Shown here piece by piece: positions 7,449-14,368 of a stretch of DNA of 17,742 nucleotides (position 1 is the stretch's first letter; each line of letters begins with the position of its first letter). The stretch is from an uncultured Lachnospiraceae bacterium (GTDB lineage: Bacteria; Bacillota_A; Clostridia; Lachnospirales; Lachnospiraceae), in NCBI GenBank assembly GCA_910587905.1, contig CAJUOF010000156.1:1-17742 (forward strand), given 5' to 3'. The notes beneath the pieces are model-generated. The model ran no database searches. It worked only from the letters and a program-made list of their open reading frames with translations, and was not told the origin of the DNA. The position numbers were made by a program, and so were the translations under genes.

Positions 7449-8927
7449 ATGACCATAGAAGAAATCATGTCCGGAGAATCAGAATATCTCGAATTCAAGC
7501 GAATGGTGCCGGAAAGAAGCGAAACTTATATGAAAACAGTAGTCGCATTTGCAAATGGCAGCGGCGGCAGAATTGTATTCGGTGTGGAAAATGGTACGTT
7601 TAAAGTAGTTGGAATCAATCAGGAGAATGCGTTTTCTCTCATGGACGGAATTACTTCGGCAATCTGCGATAGCTGCACACCGATGATCACTCCCATTGTG
7701 ACATTGGCTTCCATTGAGGAAAAAGTGGTGATTATTGTGAACATAATGCCGGGAGGCCAGCGCCCATATTATCTTACTTCAAAGGGAAAGGAAAACGGGA
7801 CCTATGTCCGGGTGTCAGGGACAACAAGACCGGCGGATCCTTTTGTTTTGAAGGAGCTTGAATTTGAAGGGGCTAACCGCTGCTTCGACCAAACCTATGC
7901 CGCTCCGGAGGAGAGTGTGACAGAAGATGAGATCACGCTTTTGTGTAACAGAATGTATCAGTATGCAGTAGAACACTGCAAATCTGGGGAAGCGGCAGAG
8001 AGGACACACCGTTTGACGAGACAGAATTTACTTAGTTGGGGCTTTTTGGTGAAACGGGGAGATGCATATTATCCTACCAATGCGTTTCTTCTCATGTCAC
8101 GTAATTTGTTTCCTCAGGCAACCATTCAATGTGCTGTATTCAAAGGAACTGACAGGGATGTATTTATTGACCGAAGAGAATATGACGGAGATGTTGTGAC
8201 GCAGTTAGATGCTGCTTACGAATATGTTTTGCGCAATATTAATATGAGTTCAGAGATCAATGGGCTATACCGAACAGATGTATACGAACTTCCGACAGAC
8301 TGCATCAGGGAGATGATCTGCAATGCCGTGGCTCATCGCAGTTATCTGCATCCATCAAGTATTCAGGTGGCAGTGTATGATGACCGGGTGGAGGTGACAT
8401 CTCCGGGAATGCTGTTCGGGAGCCTGCGGCTAAAAGATCTCCGGGAAGGCATTTCCATACCGAGGAACCGGGCGCTGGTGTATGCGTTTACTTACATGAA
8501 CATTATGGAGCATTGGGGAAGTGGAATTCCGAGGATTATCAGACGGTGCAAAGAACTCGGATTGGAAGAGCCGGAGCTGCTGGAAATTGCGGGAAGTTTT
8601 CGCATCAATTTATTTCGGTTTTCTGATAAGACGAGAATTGGAAAAAGTACGGATAAGGAGAGGGAGAGTACGGAAAAAGTACGGATAAGTACGGATAAGC
8701 AGCCGGGGAGTACGGAAAAAATACGGATAAGTACGGATAAATTGACGGATAATCAGAAAAAGATTATTCCGTATATAGAAGAAAAGGGAGTAATAACAAA
8801 CAAGGAAGTTCAGAATCTATTGAATGTGAAGGACTCCCGTGCCTTGAAGATTCTGAAGGAAATGGTAGAGGCCGGAATACTGAAAAAAGAGGGAAAGTTG
8901 AGAGGAACCTGTTACAAATTGAAATGA
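7449..8927 (+). CDS. AlbA_2 (Schlafen-like) domain, ATPase-like and winged-helix protein
   Basis: 492 residues in three parts. An N-terminal AlbA_2 domain (about 9-125) has ESEYLEFKRMV and FANGSGGRIVFGVENG, hallmarks of the Schlafen-related nucleic-acid-binding family. A middle part of the kind labelled HATPase_c_4 or COG2865 has DCIREMICNAVAHRSY (Asn292-Tyr299), YDDRVEVTSPGML and IMEHWGSGIPRIIRRC. A C-terminal winged helix spans about 435-492 (NKEVQNLLNVKDSRALKILK). Between the last two, residues 400-434 are five heptads of STDK/STEK type encoded by a DNA repeat. Proteins of this design are usually annotated as ATP-binding putative regulators; biochemical roles are mostly unknown and some lie in defence islands. 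The AGGAAGGGGG ribosome site supports the start. AT-richer codons than spoIVB suggest transfer. A second, broken copy of its 3' part lies at 9092-9250. Confidence 0.85.
   Translation: MTIEEIMSGESEYLEFKRMVPERSETYMKTVVAFANGSGGRIVFGVENGTFKVVGINQENAFSLMDGITSAICDSCTPMITPIVTLASIEEKVVIIVNIMPGGQRPYYLTSKGKENGTYVRVSGTTRPADPFVLKELEFEGANRCFDQTYAAPEESVTEDEITLLCNRMYQYAVEHCKSGEAAERTHRLTRQNLLSWGFLVKRGDAYYPTNAFLLMSRNLFPQATIQCAVFKGTDRDVFIDRREYDGDVVTQLDAAYEYVLRNINMSSEINGLYRTDVYELPTDCIREMICNAVAHRSYLHPSSIQVAVYDDRVEVTSPGMLFGSLRLKDLREGISIPRNRALVYAFTYMNIMEHWGSGIPRIIRRCKELGLEEPELLEIAGSFRINLFRFSDKTRIGKSTDKERESTEKVRISTDKQPGSTEKIRISTDKLTDNQKKIIPYIEEKGVITNKEVQNLLNVKDSRALKILKEMVEAGILKKEGKLRGTCYKLK
8646..8750 (+). repeat. 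In-frame 21/42-base minisatellite encoding STDK/STEK heptads
   Basis: Five 21-base units (8646, 8667, 8688, 8709, 8730) encode STDKERE, STEKVRI, STDKQPG, STEKIRI and STDKLTD. Odd and even units alternate, so the best period is 42 bases. The core TACGGA also recurs inside units 2 and 4, where GTACGGATA or ATACGGATA is read in another frame as VRI or IRI. The array lies in the linker between the ATPase-like part and the winged helix and keeps the frame open. Confidence 0.9.
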
Positions 8928-8963
8928 TTTGTCAAAATATGTTGTCCTTTCCTTGACACACTC

Positions 8964-9089
8964 GTGAGCGGCTCCCCCATCATCCAGAACGGCAAACTGG
9001 TGGGCGCCGTGACCCACGTGTTTGTCCAGAATTCCACGAAAGGGTATGGGATTTTTCTGGAGACGATGCTGGAGGAGGGGAAGAGGTAG
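8964..9089 (+). pseudogene. Second copy of the spoIVB 3' end (fragment)
   Basis: These 126 bases match 7229-7354 of spoIVB without gaps at about 90% identity. They encode VSGSPIIQNGKLVGAVTHVF and onward to the same EEGKR-type C-terminus, ending in TAG instead of TGA. By hand count most changes are silent (GGT/GGC, TCG/TCC, GGA/GGG, TAC/TAT), with a few conservative ones (R to K, D to N, K to R). The fragment has no start region and lacks the catalytic histidine part, so it cannot make a protease. The bases just before it (8928-8963) do not continue the match. The pattern looks like a piece of a diverged spoIVB allele, not a fresh copy. Confidence 0.92.
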
Positions 9090-9091
9090 GG

Positions 9092-9250
9092 GAGGAATAT
9101 TGGGGAAGGAGGATTCCGAGGATGATCAAGCGGTGTAAAGAGCTTGGACTGGAAGAGCCGGAGCTGATGGAAATTGCCGGGAGCTTCCGTATCAATCTAT
9201 TTCGACTTCCTGATAAGACGAGGATTGGCAAAAGTACGGATAAAGTTTAA
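9092..9250 (+). pseudogene. Second copy of the AlbA_2-gene 3' part (fragment)
   Basis: Read in frame from 9092, the translation EEYWGRRIPRMIKRCKELGL, then EEPELMEIAGSFRINLFRLP and DKTRIGKSTDKV, closely follows residues 353-404 of the intact protein at 7449-8927. DNA identity is about 84% by hand, with most differences at third codon positions. It begins directly after the spoIVB fragment and ends in TAA at 9248-9250, within the first heptad of the STDK repeat. The winged helix and everything before the EEYW point are missing. It has no start codon or ribosome site of its own and is taken as a remnant. Confidence 0.88.
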
Positions 9251-9260
9251 GGAAATTTAG

Positions 9261-9289
9261 TTGTAATGCCCATGGAGCGGTGATACAAT
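9261..9289 (+). promoter_or_regulatory. Vegetative promoter of the HsdR-fragment gene
   Basis: TTGTAA (9261-9266), a 17-base spacer, then TACAAT (9284-9289) fit a sigma-A promoter (4/6 and 5/6 matches). The distance to the ATG at 9333 is 43 bases. Together with 8928-9260, which hold only the two fragments and unrecognised sequence, this fills the gap between the AlbA_2 gene and the next CDS. Confidence 0.6.
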
Positions 9290-9332
9290 GATGTCATAAG
9301 AATTTAGAACCCACCAAAGAGAAAGGGCAAAG

Positions 9333-10400
9333 ATGAACTCAAATTTCGAATTTTTGGAGGAAAGGTTTCCGGTTCTGGCAAATTTCGGCGAACAGGCAGA
9401 GAGATACCTGTACAGCGATGCCAATTCCTGCCTGATGAAGCTGGGAATGATTGGGGAAACCATCGTTAATTTGATCTTTGACTATGACAAAATTTCCCTG
9501 CCACGGGAAAATACGCCGGTGAGACGGATTGACACGCTGTTTTGTGAGGGCATGATTTCCTCTGATTTGGCGGACGTTCTCCATGCCCTTCGCAGGACCA
9601 GAAACAGAGCCGTCCATGAAAATTATACCTCGGTGGATGACGGAAAAGCGCTGATTCAGATGGCCCACGGTCTGTCGGAATGGTTTATGCAGACCTACGG
9701 TGACTGGAACTATCAGAATCGGCCTTTTGTTATGCCCGAAGAGGGCGTGGAACTGATATCAGGCCGTGAGCGGGAGGAGCATGTCGAGGAGGAAAAACTG
9801 ATTATGGCGGCTTCCAGGGCGGCCAAAGAAGCCCTGCCTGTCGCAAGGGAGGAGAGAAGGAGGCGTGCCCTTCGGGCCGCCGGCCGGAGGCCGAAGTCGG
9901 AAGCGGAAACCCGCTATCTGATCGACGAACAGCTCCGCAAGGTCGGCTGGGAGGCGGATACGGAAAAGCTGCGTTATTCCAGGGGGACACGTCCGGTCAG
10001 GGGGCGCAACATTGCCATTGCCGAGTGGCCCACGGATTCTACCGTCTGCGACGGGGGTCATGCGGACTATGCCCTGTTTATAGGAAATCAGATGGTCGCC
10101 ATCATTGAGGCGAAGGCGGCCCACAAGGATATTCCCTCCGTGATCGACTACCAGTGCAAGGATTATTCCCGGAATATAAAGAGTGCCGATTCCGTGTACC
10201 GGATCGGGACGTGGGGCAGGTATCAGGTTCCCTTTACCTTCGCCACCAACGGCAGACCGTATTTGGAACAGTATGAGACCAAGAGCGGCATCTGGTTTCT
10301 GGATCTTCGGCGGTCGGACAATGTGCCGAGGGCCCTGGCCGGATGGATGAGCCCGGCCGGCATGGCGGAGCTTTTGGAAAAATGGGATGGAAAGTGTTGA
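9333..10400 (+). CDS. Truncated type I restriction R subunit: DUF4145-like plus HsdR N-terminal nuclease domain only
   Basis: 355 residues that match only the front of HsdR proteins, which are normally about 1000. Residues 1-130 resemble the helical DUF4145-type N-terminus (LMKLGMIGETIVNLIF, LRRTRNRAVHENY). A charged helix covers about 150-190. The nuclease domain follows: EAETRYLIDEQLRKVGWEAD, YSRGTRPVRGRNIAIAEWPT, then Asp245, Glu259 and Lys261 (HADYALF, IIEAKA) and Gln274/Tyr278 (QCKDY), which are the D-ExK and QxxxY residues of the PD-(D/E)XK fold. All are intact. The protein stops right after FATNGRPYLEQYETKSGIWF and SPAGMAELLEKW, where the helicase motor should begin. No hsdM or hsdS is nearby. 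It is either a decay remnant or a stand-alone nuclease. The ribosome site (AAAGGG) is only fair. Confidence 0.8.
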   Translation: MNSNFEFLEERFPVLANFGEQAERYLYSDANSCLMKLGMIGETIVNLIFDYDKISLPRENTPVRRIDTLFCEGMISSDLADVLHALRRTRNRAVHENYTSVDDGKALIQMAHGLSEWFMQTYGDWNYQNRPFVMPEEGVELISGREREEHVEEEKLIMAASRAAKEALPVAREERRRRALRAAGRRPKSEAETRYLIDEQLRKVGWEADTEKLRYSRGTRPVRGRNIAIAEWPTDSTVCDGGHADYALFIGNQMVAIIEAKAAHKDIPSVIDYQCKDYSRNIKSADSVYRIGTWGRYQVPFTFATNGRPYLEQYETKSGIWFLDLRRSDNVPRALAGWMSPAGMAELLEKWDGKC

Positions 10401-10842
10401 GGATCAGGTTGTAATCAAGACGGCTGTTGGCTCTCCCGGATTTATTGAAATGATTCTGCCGAACATACTAATCTCCATGATAGCGGTTGGTATTTTAATC
10501 AAATTTGTTTCGGGGAAGACAACAACTACAGACGGGAATACTGCCACCGGAATATCCGCATTGATCTCGACAGTAGATACGTTGTTTAATGACTATCATT
10601 ATAGAAAAAAGATCGACGCCGAGGCAAAAGAGATTGAGGCATCGGCGAGACTGACAGATGCGCAGGCCAAAAAGGAGAGGGCGGAGGCAGAAAGAATAAA
10701 AGCGGAGACAGACAAGATGAGGGCGGAAACAGCGCTGACTCGGATGCAGTTTCAGGGAAAATATGAACAAATCAAAATGATGCCATCTGGAAAAACCAGT
10801 ATACAGGGATATCCTTTGGCGGTAAGAAGATTGATAAAATAG
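10387..10842 (+). CDS. Small predicted membrane / coiled-coil protein, unknown function
   Basis: 151 residues not recognised as any family. A hydrophobic segment at about 20-42 (FIEMILPNILISMIAVGILI) looks like one membrane span. A Thr-rich stretch (TTTTDGNTATG) and then a long charged helix at about 72-120 rich in Ala, Glu and Lys (RLTDAQAKKERAEAERIKAE) follow, typical of a coiled coil. The ATG lies inside the last codons of the HsdR-fragment gene in another frame (14-base overlap), so they may be co-translated. A second possible start, at 10450 (MILPNILISM), would shorten it by 21 residues. Base composition is AT-richer than in flanking genes. A small stem (10844-10850 with 10857-10863) lies just after the stop, but it is too weak to call a terminator. 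Confidence 0.6.
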   Translation: MESVEDQVVIKTAVGSPGFIEMILPNILISMIAVGILIKFVSGKTTTTDGNTATGISALISTVDTLFNDYHYRKKIDAEAKEIEASARLTDAQAKKERAEAERIKAETDKMRAETALTRMQFQGKYEQIKMMPSGKTSIQGYPLAVRRLIK

Positions 10843-10906
10843 GATGATGTGATATGACATCGTGGTCAATTTTTTCAGCAAGGCAGACAGAAAGGAACAT
10901 GTAGAT

Positions 10907-11785
10907 ATGTATGAATTGGTGCAGGTGAGCGAGAAATGTTACTACATAAACTGTCCGGCGAAGATCGGCGTTTATCTTGCGGAGGGGAATCAGGTCTATC
11001 TGATTGACAGCGGGAATGACAAGGATGCGGGGAGGAAGGTCCGGCAGATTCTGGACAGGAACGGCTGGAAGCTGGCGGCCATACTGAACACCCACTCCAA
11101 TGCGGACCACATCGGCGGAAATAAATATCTGCAGGGGCAGACCGGGTGCAGGGTTTACTCCGGCGGCGTGGAGGCCGCTTTTACGAGGTATCCGGTGCTG
11201 GAGCCGTCCTTCCTCTACGGGGGATATCCCTGCCGGGACCTGCGGCACAAGTTTCTGATGGCGCAGGGGAGCGAAGTGACCGATTTTTCCGACGAAAGTT
11301 TTCCGAAGGAGATCGAAGTGATCCCCCTGCCGGGCCACTTTTTTGATATGGTGGGCTTTCGGACGCCGGACGGCGTCGTGTTTCTTGCGGACTGCGTGAG
11401 CAGCGGGGAGACGCTGGAAAAGTACGCCGTCCCCTTTATTTATGACGTGGGGGCCTATCTGGAAACGCTGGATCGGGTGGAAAAGATGGAGGCCGCCGTG
11501 TTCGTTCCGGCCCATGCGGAAGTCTCTGCCGACGTGAGGGAGCTGGTTTGCCGCAACAGGGAGCAGGTATGGAACATTGCGGAGAGACTTTTATCCATCT
11601 GCGGGGAGCCGGTTCCTTTTGAAAAGATTCTGCAGGAGGTGTTCAAGGGATACGGGCTTGCCATGAACTTTGAGCAGTATGTCCTGGTGGGGAGCACGGT
11701 GCGCTCCTACCTTTCCTGGCTGAAGGACGGCGGAAAGGTGAGAGCAGAGTTTGAGAACAGCATGCTGCTGTGGCAGAGGGCGTAG
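10907..11785 (+). CDS. MBL-fold metallo-hydrolase
   Basis: 292 residues with the metallo-beta-lactamase fold pattern: YLIDSGND, the metal motif THSNADHIGG (about residues 64-73), PLPGHFFDMVGF, VVFLADCVS and FVPAHAE, giving the expected His/Asp ligands in order. The usual HxHxDH reads HSNADH here, so the second His is Asn. That may alter or reduce metal site 1. Substrate is not predictable; the superfamily includes glyoxalase II, lactonases, nucleases and many orphans. The C-terminal third (about 200-292) is helical and lacks a recognised domain. A GTG at 10862 would add 15 residues, but the ATG at 10907 has an AGAAAGGAA site at good spacing. TTGATA (10831-10836) and TATGAC (10853-10858), 16 apart, could be a weak promoter. 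It is convergent with the MATE gene. Confidence 0.85.
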   Translation: MYELVQVSEKCYYINCPAKIGVYLAEGNQVYLIDSGNDKDAGRKVRQILDRNGWKLAAILNTHSNADHIGGNKYLQGQTGCRVYSGGVEAAFTRYPVLEPSFLYGGYPCRDLRHKFLMAQGSEVTDFSDESFPKEIEVIPLPGHFFDMVGFRTPDGVVFLADCVSSGETLEKYAVPFIYDVGAYLETLDRVEKMEAAVFVPAHAEVSADVRELVCRNREQVWNIAERLLSICGEPVPFEKILQEVFKGYGLAMNFEQYVLVGSTVRSYLSWLKDGGKVRAEFENSMLLWQRA

Positions 11786-11792
11786 GCCGCGT

Positions 11793-11820
11793 GGCCGCCC
11801 GGGACCTGGAGGGCGGCCTT
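11793..11820. terminator. GC-rich hairpin between convergent genes
   Basis: GGCCGCCC (11793-11800) and GGGCGGCC (11811-11818) form a perfect 8-pair stem around a 10-base loop, immediately after the MBL gene stop and before the MATE gene stop. No clear U-tract follows on either strand, so it may be an imperfect intrinsic terminator or a transcript-protecting hairpin. Confidence 0.45.
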
Positions 11821-11853
11821 GACCGTTCTCAGAGCCCCGGGCGTTATTGGTTT

Positions 11854-13248
11854 TCAGGGCGCCGGGCGGGCGTCTGTGTCGCAGCCGCGGAAGGTATCTG
11901 CCGGGCGGCTTTGGAGACGCCGCCCGAATTTCAGGATCGCCATGGCAGTGAGGACAACTACTGCGGCGATCCAGGCGGAGGGCTCCGTGAATAGGAGGGC
12001 CGTTTCGCCGAACTGTCTGGAGAAGTAGAGGGCGGAGGAAACCCGCACGGCGAATTCTGCCGCACCGGAGAGAATGGTGGCGAGACCGCAGCCGATTCCC
12101 TGCAGGGCGTTGCGCAGGATGTGAAGTAAATATAAAAAGCTTAAAAAACAGCTCATGAGAAATAGGCAGCGGTAGGAGATATCGAGGACCGCTGCTGCTT
12201 TTTCGTCCCCAGGGTTGATAAAAAGGCTCAAGATCGGTTTTCCCGCAAAGATCATGATGGCGGTAATCACAAGAGAAAGCCCGACAGCAAGAAAGACGGA
12301 AGCTTTCAGTCCTTTTTTTAATCGATCATAGAGCTTTGCGCCCCAGTTTTGGGCCACGTAGGTGGTGACAGAATAGCCCAGGGAAATAGCAGAGCTTTCC
12401 AGCAATCCAAGAAGCTTATTGGCGGCTGTGAAGGCGGCGATGAATACGGCCCCCTGGAAATTGATCGCCGACTGGAGAATCATTCCGCCAACGGCGATCA
12501 GAATATGGGTGAAGGCCAGGGAGCATCCGCTCTCCGAGAGAGCCTGGAGAGTTCCTTTCTCCAGCCGCCAGTCTTCCCGTTCAAATTTTATAATTCCATG
12601 TTTTACAAGAAAGAATACACAATAGCCGAAGGCGACTGCCTGAGCGATCACCGTGGCGGCGGCTGCTCCGGCAATACCGAAGCCAAATCCCATCACAAAC
12701 AAAAGGTCGAGAGCGATATTGGTGATGGCAGCGATGCCCATGGCGATCAGTGGAGTCTTTCCGTCTCCGAAAGCCCGGAGGATGGCGGAGGACATGTTGT
12801 AGGCCATGACAGCAAGGAGACCGCCGAACATGATCTGCAGGTACGAGGCGGCGCCGTCATAGACATCGCCGGGCGTTTTTAGAAGATGTAAAAGCGGAAA
12901 GATGCTGCATAAGCCCAGAGCCGTCAGCACAAGCCCCATGATGCCGCAGAGAATGATGGACATGGATAGGGCTTTTTTGATTCCTTTCGAATCCCCCATC
13001 CCATACCGCTGGGCGATGGGAATGGAGAAGCCTTGAGTCAGAGCCTGGATGGTCCAGAGAAACAGCCAGTAAGTCCAGTCGGTGGCTCCCACGGCAGCGA
13101 GGCCCTTTACGCCGACGCCCTGCCCAACGATGATGGAATCGACGATCATGTAAAATTGTTGTCCCAGATTTCCTATGATTAACGGAATGGCGAAAGTCAG
13201 AATGAGTTGTGCGGGTTTTCCGACAGTCATGTTTTTTCCTTTATCCAT
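11854..13248 (-). CDS. MATE family multidrug/cation exporter
   Basis: 464 residues, the normal size of a 12-helix MATE transporter (NorM/DinF/VmrA-like branch), which exports drugs or metabolites in exchange for Na+ or H+. It has the two-bundle layout, with LILTFAIPLIIGNLGQQFYM then IVDSIIVG in the first helices, SIPIAQRYGMGD after helix 2, and the related VTTYVAQNWGAKLYDRLKKG in the second half. The start is set at 13248 (MDKGKNMTVGKPAQ), where AAAGGGAGG lies 8 bases upstream; an in-frame ATG 11 codons earlier (13281) has no comparable site. It is divergent from the AraC-type regulator, which may control it. Substrate cannot be told from sequence. Confidence 0.93.
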   Translation of the reverse strand: MDKGKNMTVGKPAQLILTFAIPLIIGNLGQQFYMIVDSIIVGQGVGVKGLAAVGATDWTYWLFLWTIQALTQGFSIPIAQRYGMGDSKGIKKALSMSIILCGIMGLVLTALGLCSIFPLLHLLKTPGDVYDGAASYLQIMFGGLLAVMAYNMSSAILRAFGDGKTPLIAMGIAAITNIALDLLFVMGFGFGIAGAAAATVIAQAVAFGYCVFFLVKHGIIKFEREDWRLEKGTLQALSESGCSLAFTHILIAVGGMILQSAINFQGAVFIAAFTAANKLLGLLESSAISLGYSVTTYVAQNWGAKLYDRLKKGLKASVFLAVGLSLVITAIMIFAGKPILSLFINPGDEKAAAVLDISYRCLFLMSCFLSFLYLLHILRNALQGIGCGLATILSGAAEFAVRVSSALYFSRQFGETALLFTEPSAWIAAVVVLTAMAILKFGRRLQSRPADTFRGCDTDARPAP

Positions 13249-13317
13249 GGTAAATGCCTCCCTTTCCATTCCGGTTTGCATGATTGAATATCCTGATTTC
13301 GAGATGTAATTATAATA

Positions 13318-13350
13318 CGGATTTTTCTTATGTTATATAATAAAAATCCG
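13318..13350. promoter_or_regulatory. Perfect inverted repeat in the divergent MATE/AraC intergenic region
   Basis: CGGATTTTT (13318-13326) and AAAAATCCG (13342-13350) are a perfect 9-base inverted repeat with a 15-base AT-rich centre that contains TATAAT-like words on both strands. It lies midway between the MATE start (13248) and the AraC-type start (13418). This is a plausible operator for the divergent pair. A related ATACG...CTTA / TAAG...CGTAT pairing flanks it. Exact promoters are not resolvable because several -10-like words compete. Confidence 0.5.
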
Positions 13351-13417
13351 AAATTATATAAGAATCGTATCATTAACGAGCCATATTGGAATCGGATGGA
13401 GGGAGAGTGCAAAAGAT

Positions 13418-14341
13418 ATGGAAACCTATCAGGTGGTGGTGGACGAAGATTTGAAAGAAAGTATTCGATATGAGAACATGTCATTTCCGCTGGATGTTTT
13501 TCTGGACGATTATGGGCGGCTGGTGGACCATACGCTGAACTGCCATTGGCACAGGGATTGTGAGTTTAACCTGGTCCTATGCGGAGCTGTAGATTTTTAT
13601 CTGGACGGAGTTCAGATTCCCTTGGAGGAGGGGGAATGCATTTTTATCAATTCAGGTATTTTGCATATGGCGAAGCAGCGGGAAAACACGGAAGATGCCA
13701 AAGTGGCAGCTGTGACCTTTCAGGCAGAATTATTTACAAAAGGATATGCCGGTTCCGCTTTTTTTAAGTATTTTGAGCAAAAGGCGGACGGATTCAAATG
13801 GGACATCGGGACTGAGGCGGGAAGGGCCGTGGCAGAAGGGCTTCGGGCGCTTGCGGGGCTGGATAAGGCTGAGTACGGATATGAGCTTTGCTGCCTGTCC
13901 CATTTAAGTGAGATTTGGTATCACACGGCAGTTTATCTGGAGAGGGAGCTGCCGAAAGGACGGACGAAATCTCATAATGGAGGCGTAAAAAAAATCCTCT
14001 CCTACATTCATGAACATTTTCATGAACGGATCACGGTGGAAGACCTGATTGGCGCAGCAAATATGAGCAGAAGCGAGGCTTTTCGGTGTTTTAAACAATA
14101 TGCGGGAGTCAGTCCCATGGCCTATCTCAATGATTATCGCCTGGCAAAGGCCGCCGATCTTCTTGCAGGGACGGAACAGAATGTCACGGAAATCTGTTTT
14201 GCCTGCGGTTTTGCGGACACCAGTTATTTTGTGAAGCGATTCCGGGAAAAGTTCGGCATTTCCCCTTTGAGACACCGAAAAAATTTACCCGCCCTCTCTG
14301 GCTGCGGTTCTTTTGGCAAAAGGACGGGTATTCTTCCGTAA
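13418..14341 (+). CDS. AraC family transcriptional regulator with cupin sensor
   Basis: 307 residues. The N-terminal half is a cupin-like ligand domain: NCHWHRDCEFNLVLCGAVDF, then LEEGECIFINSGILHMAKQ, the usual H-x-H and GE...F-NS-H pattern. The C-terminal half (about 187-286) is a double helix-turn-helix AraC domain: KKILSYIHEHFHERITVEDL, AANMSRSEAFRCFKQYAGVS, then YRLAKAADLL and the family signature ICFACGFADTSYFVKRFREK plus FGISPLRHRK. The start has a GGAGGGAGAG site 11-15 bases upstream. It is divergent from the MATE exporter over a 169-base gap holding an inverted repeat, which suggests local control of the exporter and itself. The effector is unknown. Its 3' end overlaps the likely terminator of the opposing gene. 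Confidence 0.93.
   Translation: METYQVVVDEDLKESIRYENMSFPLDVFLDDYGRLVDHTLNCHWHRDCEFNLVLCGAVDFYLDGVQIPLEEGECIFINSGILHMAKQRENTEDAKVAAVTFQAELFTKGYAGSAFFKYFEQKADGFKWDIGTEAGRAVAEGLRALAGLDKAEYGYELCCLSHLSEIWYHTAVYLERELPKGRTKSHNGGVKKILSYIHEHFHERITVEDLIGAANMSRSEAFRCFKQYAGVSPMAYLNDYRLAKAADLLAGTEQNVTEICFACGFADTSYFVKRFREKFGISPLRHRKNLPALSGCGSFGKRTGILP
14278..14330 (-). terminator. Terminator of the YitT gene, inside the 3' end of the AraC-type gene
   Basis: TACCCGCCC (14286-14294) pairs with GGACGGGTA (14322-14330) with one mismatch, and a nested CTTTT/AAAAG stem sits at 14310-14322. On the minus strand the stem is followed by AATTTTTT (14285-14278), a proper U-tract. On the plus strand only TTCTTCC follows. 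It therefore fits termination of leftward yitT transcripts after they cross the stop at 14369. It lies within codons of the araC-type gene. Confidence 0.6.
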
Positions 14342-14368
14342 ATGGCACATATTAATCATAAAACCGGG

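Noticed and set aside
8646..8750. CRISPR-like array
   Set aside because: The units are contiguous, in frame, and lack unique spacers; it is a coding minisatellite.
8928..8963. TTGACA at 8954 as a promoter, and TGTCAA/TTGACA as a hairpin
   Set aside because: No -10 box at proper spacing and the downstream sequence is only a gene fragment; the 6-base pairing is too short to call.
7355..10861. Transposon or prophage boundaries around the accessory segment
   Set aside because: No transposase, integrase, tRNA target or terminal inverted repeats were found; only the direct spoIVB-tail repeat is present.
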